Shown: positions 59,985 to 64,000 of the stretch, in pieces
Numbering within the stretch: the first letter of the stretch is position 1
How the letters are laid out: each line of letters begins with the position of its first letter
Assembly (NCBI RefSeq): GCF_041146395.1
Contig: NC_090996.1
Span: 34,062,738-34,126,737, forward strand
Reading direction: 5' to 3'
DNA length: 64,000 nt
From: Eulemur rufifrons
Taxonomy: Eukaryota; Chordata; Mammalia; Primates; Lemuridae
Position numbers and translations under genes: made by a program
The notes under the pieces: generated by a model
What the model saw: the letters and a program-made list of their open reading frames with translations, nothing else
Told to the model about the DNA's origin: nothing
Database searches by the model: none

Positions 59985-60115
59985 CAACAAGACCTATGTC
60001 TGATTGCACAACTTTGTGAATACACTAAAAACCACTGAACTATACACTTTAAAAGGATTTTATGGAATTTTATGGAATGTGAATTATATCTCTATTAACA
60101 AAATAACCTTTGAAG
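59985..60115 (+). repeat. L1 3'-end fragment
   Basis: 'ccactgaactatacacttta' to 'gaattatatctctattaaca' is the standard terminal segment of old L1. Confidence 0.65.
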
Positions 60116-61800
60116 TAAAAAAAAGGTGAAATATATATTTTTAGTTGCAATAAAATATGTATTTAAATATATAATATGCAAAATTTTTAACCTGTCAGAG
60201 GCATGAAAATAATTTATGCTACCAGCTTACCTTATTTTTGTGCAGACTTTATAATAAAGCTGGTTTTGCTTTCTCTGTTCAAAGAATATCTTGCAGGATG
60301 AACTGTTAAAACTGTCAGCATTTGTAACTCATCTCTGTGTTAGAATTTGCTCCATACTGTCCAAACCAAATAAAAATCAAATAAACTAGATGTTAGTATA
60401 ATAATATAGTTCCCCAAAGAATAAATAAATAAAAATAAAAAAAGACATGCTCTGGTTTAGGCACAGTTTCCTTCCATAGAACCCACCTGGCGCAAATGGA
60501 AAATTTCCAGAATGTGTTTCAAAGAACTGAGCACAAGAGCATTTTCATCAGGGTTTGGGGAAGGGCTGTGGCCTGCCAGAAAATCAAGATGAAAGAGGAG
60601 CAGACGCAAGCCTGCCTTCCAGAGGCGAACTTCCTGCCCAGCTCCTCTGCCAGCGCAGGCTGTAACTAGGCTCCTCATCCCTCCTCCTGCCTCAGGAGGT
60701 CCTGTTACTCTCTGGGAACAAACTTCTCCATCTGGGAGAACTTTCTGCTCAGCTCCATTTCTCCTTACCTGAGGACACATTCCTGACTTCTGGTGTGATC
60801 TCCAACAGCCACACCTTTGATTTCTCCAAATCCTAGATCAGAGAGGACTCTCATTGTCCTCTTCTAGAATAGACTGTCTTTCCCAGGAAATCATCCTGTT
60901 CAGTGTGGTATATATATGCCTCAGAACTGGACATCCCAGGGCATGCTCTCTGGAGGTTTCTGGGTCCCCAAGATGCTTTATTTAACCTTCTCCCTAAAAT
61001 ACGCTACCTGGCATGCTCCTTCCCTGCATTCAGAGCAGTTCAGGTTGACAGATATTTACAAAGTGCTTAATTTGTGTGGGGTTTTCTAGAGGCTAGAACA
61101 TGATCCCTTCATTTCCCTTTCCCTCACCCCTGTCCATTCCCTCTCCAAAGTATTCATGGGAGCAACAAAGACTCCAGGGGCAAAGGCCTGCATGGCTGAA
61201 AGTCCAGCCTATTAGAACCTAAAACAACTAGGACAGTCCCCCAAAGAAATGTTTCACTGTGTCAAGTGGCAAGTTTCCCTTCTAGGAAAATTCCTTAACA
61301 AGAGCTTGGGTGATAGTCTAGCAGGGTGTGGTAGAAAGATCTATGCCACAGGTAGAGTGTGGACAATCTTGTTTCTTCTTCCTGCAATAAACTGATTTTG
61401 AAAAGGTTTGTCAAGAAGATTATGGAGTGGTCAGATGCAAAAATGATCACCTGCCAGTTTTGCCTTGCCCACTGGTTGGCACTTCTGGTGGTGGCTGGAC
61501 CAGTCCTATGTGAGCCACCCCTAGGGGACCAGCCTCTTGAGCGCTGAGGCATTTTTATGCCCCATGTAGCTGTTGCCTTAGGGTGGCAGGGCACTCGCTA
61601 CTCTGGAGGCACATAATCAGGTCCTCTCATTTAAACCTTCTGAAGCAGGTAGCAGTGTTCTCATTTTGTAGCTGTAGAAACAGGGTAACTAGAGCCAGGA
61701 TTGGATCTAAGTCTATCGAAAACCAAAGTTCATACACAATTGGCTACACTGAATGGTCTCCCAGCACTGCTTAAGGTCTTCCAAAAGGTTAAGACAAGTG
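60116..61800. other. Unassigned sequence
   Basis: AT-rich at first (a run of AATA repeats near 60420), then ordinary sequence. No gene, Alu or named repeat recognised, and the short frames at about 60.5 and 61.4 kb match nothing known to me. Confidence 0.4.
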
Positions 61801-61805
61801 ACTTG

Positions 61806-62121
61806 GCCGGGCATGGTGGCTCACGCCTGTAATCCTAGCACTCTGGGAGGCCGAGGCGGGAGGATCGCTCGAGGTCAGGAGTTCGAGACCAGACTGAGCA
61901 AGAGCAAGACCCCGTCTCTACTAAAAAATAGAAAGAAATTAACCGGACAACTAAAAATATATAGAAGAAATTAGCCGGGCATTGTGGCACATGCCTGTAG
62001 TCCCAGCTACTCCAGAGGCTGAGGCAGGAGGATCGCTTGAGCCCAAGAGTTTGAGGTTGCTGTGAGCTAGGCTGACGCCACGGCACTCTAGCCCTGGGCA
62101 ACAGAGTGGGACTCTGTCTCA

Positions 62122-62150
<29 letters not shown>
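61806..62150 (+). repeat. Alu (strepsirrhine-type)
   Basis: Full dimer flanked by target-site duplication 'acaagtgactt' (about 61794-61804 and 62153-62163). Confidence 0.92.
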
Positions 62151-62153
<3 letters not shown>

Positions 62154-62385
62154 CAAGTGACTTAAAACTCTTCCTCACGACATTGTCTGGGACCCAGAAC
62201 CCCTTGCTCCATATGGCCTGTATGTCTCTGTGTCAGTTCCTGGGCTTCTCTGTTTCCTAGGACTATGGGACAGAGTCCTTAGAATCCATCAGCTTGGAAC
62301 TTCCCTCCTGTTGAACATGGGACACTGCCCCTGTCCTCTCATGACAAAGCTATGTCCTCAGTACAGGTGTCACCTGCCACGCATG

Positions 62386-62417
<32 letters not shown>
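62386..62417 (+). repeat. (CA)n microsatellite
   Basis: About 14 CA units with a leading 'acgcatgcacgc'. Confidence 0.95.
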
Positions 62418-62421
<4 letters not shown>

Positions 62422-62734
62422 TGCCCATGTTCGCATGACCTCATACCTCCAAGGTGGACCCAGTTAAGCCCTAATTTGTAACCTTCACCTTTGGATCTTC
62501 TGCTCTCCTTAAAGCTGTTCCTGTTGGGACAGACCTCCTTCTGCCATCCTGCTCTCCTCACTCCCCACCCCTGTGCTCCAGGCAAGCCCCTTCCTAGACC
62601 TCTTCCCCTATTCCTGCTTTCAGGTACTCCAGGGACACTAATGTACAATGCCACTCTCTGAAGACTCTGATGGCCCTGTGGAGAACTTTTCATTTTGTTT
62701 CTGAAAACTATGTATTTGTAAAAAGTAAGAAGCA

Positions 62735-63310
62735 CATTATTCACAATAGCCAAAAGCTGGAAACAACCCTAAGGTCCACTGGCGGATAAACAGATAAGCA
62801 AAATGTGGTACAGACATGCAGTGGAGTGTTCGCCTTAAAAAGGAAGGAAATTCTTGACACATGCTACGGCATGAATTAAAGCACTGTGCTAAGTGAAGGA
62901 AGACAGACACGAAAGGACAAATCCTAACACTCTGGGAGGCCGAGGCAGGAGGATCGCTTGAGGTCAGGAGTTTGAAACCAGCCTGAGCAAGAGTAAGACC
63001 CCGTCTCTACCAAAAAAAAAAAAAAGGACAAATACTGTATTCCACATGTATGAAGTACGCAGAGTAGTCAAATCCGTGGGGACAGGGAACAGAATGGTGG
63101 TTGCCAGGGGCTGGGGGAGCGAGGGATGGGGAGTTTTAGTGTTTAATGGGGATGGAGTTTCAGTTTGGAAAGAGAAAATTTCTAGAGATGGATGATGGTT
63201 GCACAACAATGTGAATGTACCCAATGCCGCGGAACTGCACACTTAAGAATGGTTAAAACAACACATTATATGCTATGTATATCTTACCACAATAAAAAAT
63301 TACATTTTAA
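62735..63310 (+). repeat. L1 3' region, sense, split by an Alu fragment
   Basis: 'ttcacaatagccaaaagctgg' opens the L1 match, which includes 'gtggttgccaggggctggg' and ends 'ttaccacaataaaaaatt'. An Alu left-arm fragment interrupts it at 62922-63028. Confidence 0.85.
62922..63028 (+). repeat. Alu left-arm fragment inside L1
   Basis: 'cctaacactctgggaggccg' to the A-run, with 'aaaggacaaat' before and 'aaaggacaaat' after as target-site duplication. Confidence 0.88.
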
Positions 63311-64000
63311 AAAGCCAATGTAAAAAGTAAGTGAGAACAGCATGAAGGGACTTCTGGTTTCTGGTTCTGAATGTAGGGAGCTTGGACGCTGTCACTCCAT
63401 CCTAATGACAAGTAAAAAGCTGAACAAACTGAAAACAAGAAACCAGCAATCCTTAGATCTGTAAGAGAAGTGAAGTCACAGGGCAAACAGTTGCCTCCTA
63501 AATTGGAAACAAAAAGGCAGATACAGAGATTGACAACTTCCCAGAGTTACCTCCAAGGACACCGGTGCTGGGGAAGGAAAACCTGAACCGTAATCGCTGG
63601 GGCTCAGTGTGGACACGTCTGATAGTTCAAAACTCCACGGGGACTCAGTCACTGGGGCCCCCGCCGCTGTGTGAGTTTTACCTACAGGAGCCCCACCGTG
63701 TTCTCACGGAAATGTCAGAGAAGGGAACCACACTGAAATAGGACAGAGGACTCTGTTCTTAGGGAGCCTGCTCTCGGGAGAAACTGCTTAACTGCAGCCT
63801 GCCCTGGTGGGGTTTTAGCGGAGCCTGGCTGACCTGGGGGAGGGGAAATATCTGACTCCAGCCCTCTCTGCCCATCCTGTCCCACCTAAGGAGGGGAGAG
63901 AAAACCAGACACGTGTGACATTCCCAGTCTTGGGGGGCAGGCTGAACAAAAGGCTGAGACCTACTCATAGGACTACAGAACGCTTCCCCTCCCCCACACC
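63311..64000. other. Unassigned sequence to the end of the window
   Basis: Some of this may be further repeat, since 'acttctggtttctggttctgaatgtagg' resembles a LINE or LTR edge, but I cannot name it. No gene is seen. Confidence 0.35.

Noticed and set aside
62386..62417. CRISPR-like or other ordered repeat array
   Set aside because: It is a plain CA dinucleotide repeat. No CRISPR array or bacterial feature exists in this eukaryotic window.

Overview
This is mammalian nuclear DNA from a primate, most likely a strepsirrhine (lemur-type). Protein-coding exons are short and spread over kilobases. The window also carries about twenty Alu copies. Most of these have strepsirrhine-style diagnostics: 'gtgccgtggcatcagcctagctcacagcaacc' variants, 'accagcctgagcaagagcgagacc', and a mid-element tract of the 'ctaaaaatatatatagaa' type. 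L1, MIR, ERVL/MaLR LTR and mariner pieces make up most of the other repeats. No galago-type tRNA-Alu fusion repeats were noticed, which favours a lemur, but species is inference.

The gene order matches human chromosome 16p13.3 read backwards: CLUAP1 (minus, only its first exon, about 0.86-1.05 kb), C16orf90 (plus, 8.2-10.2 kb), NAA60 (minus, coding 15.8-20.2 kb, promoters near 31.5 kb and probably 42.1 kb), ZNF597 (plus, 42.5-50.8 kb). From 51 to 64 kb there is no intact recognised gene. It contains an unassigned CpG-rich promoter-like stretch (51.1-51.5 kb), an MST-type LTR, a 3.4 kb L1 remnant, a second CpG-rich promoter (58.0-58.3 kb) leading into a broken SCAN-domain exon (59.18-59.50 kb), and an L1 3' end.

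Four coding sequences could be assembled exon by exon with matching phases. C16orf90 has 3 exons (185 aa). NAA60 has 5 coding exons (242 aa, with catalytic Tyr97 and His138). ZNF597 has 3 coding exons (418 aa). CLUAP1 contributes only the first 22 coding bases. The last NAA60 intron has AT-AC ends with U12-type signals (ATATCCTTT and TTCCTTAAC). A processed LSM6 pseudogene lies at 5.8-6.7 kb inside an old L1 and is itself split by an Alu.

Biologically, ZNF597 and one NAA60 promoter form a head-to-head pair that is imprinted in humans. NAA60 is a Golgi-membrane N-terminal acetyltransferase, CLUAP1 is a ciliary IFT-B protein, and C16orf90 is uncharacterised. Both CLUAP1 and C16orf90 have RFX X-box-like sequences in their promoters. 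I found no wholly new system. The most interesting items are the U12 intron that separates the NAA60 enzyme domain from its membrane tail, the CRE plus X-box pair at C16orf90, the SCAN relic with a preserved promoter, the unassigned promoter at 51 kb, and an 82 bp mariner MITE in the ZNF597 3' region.
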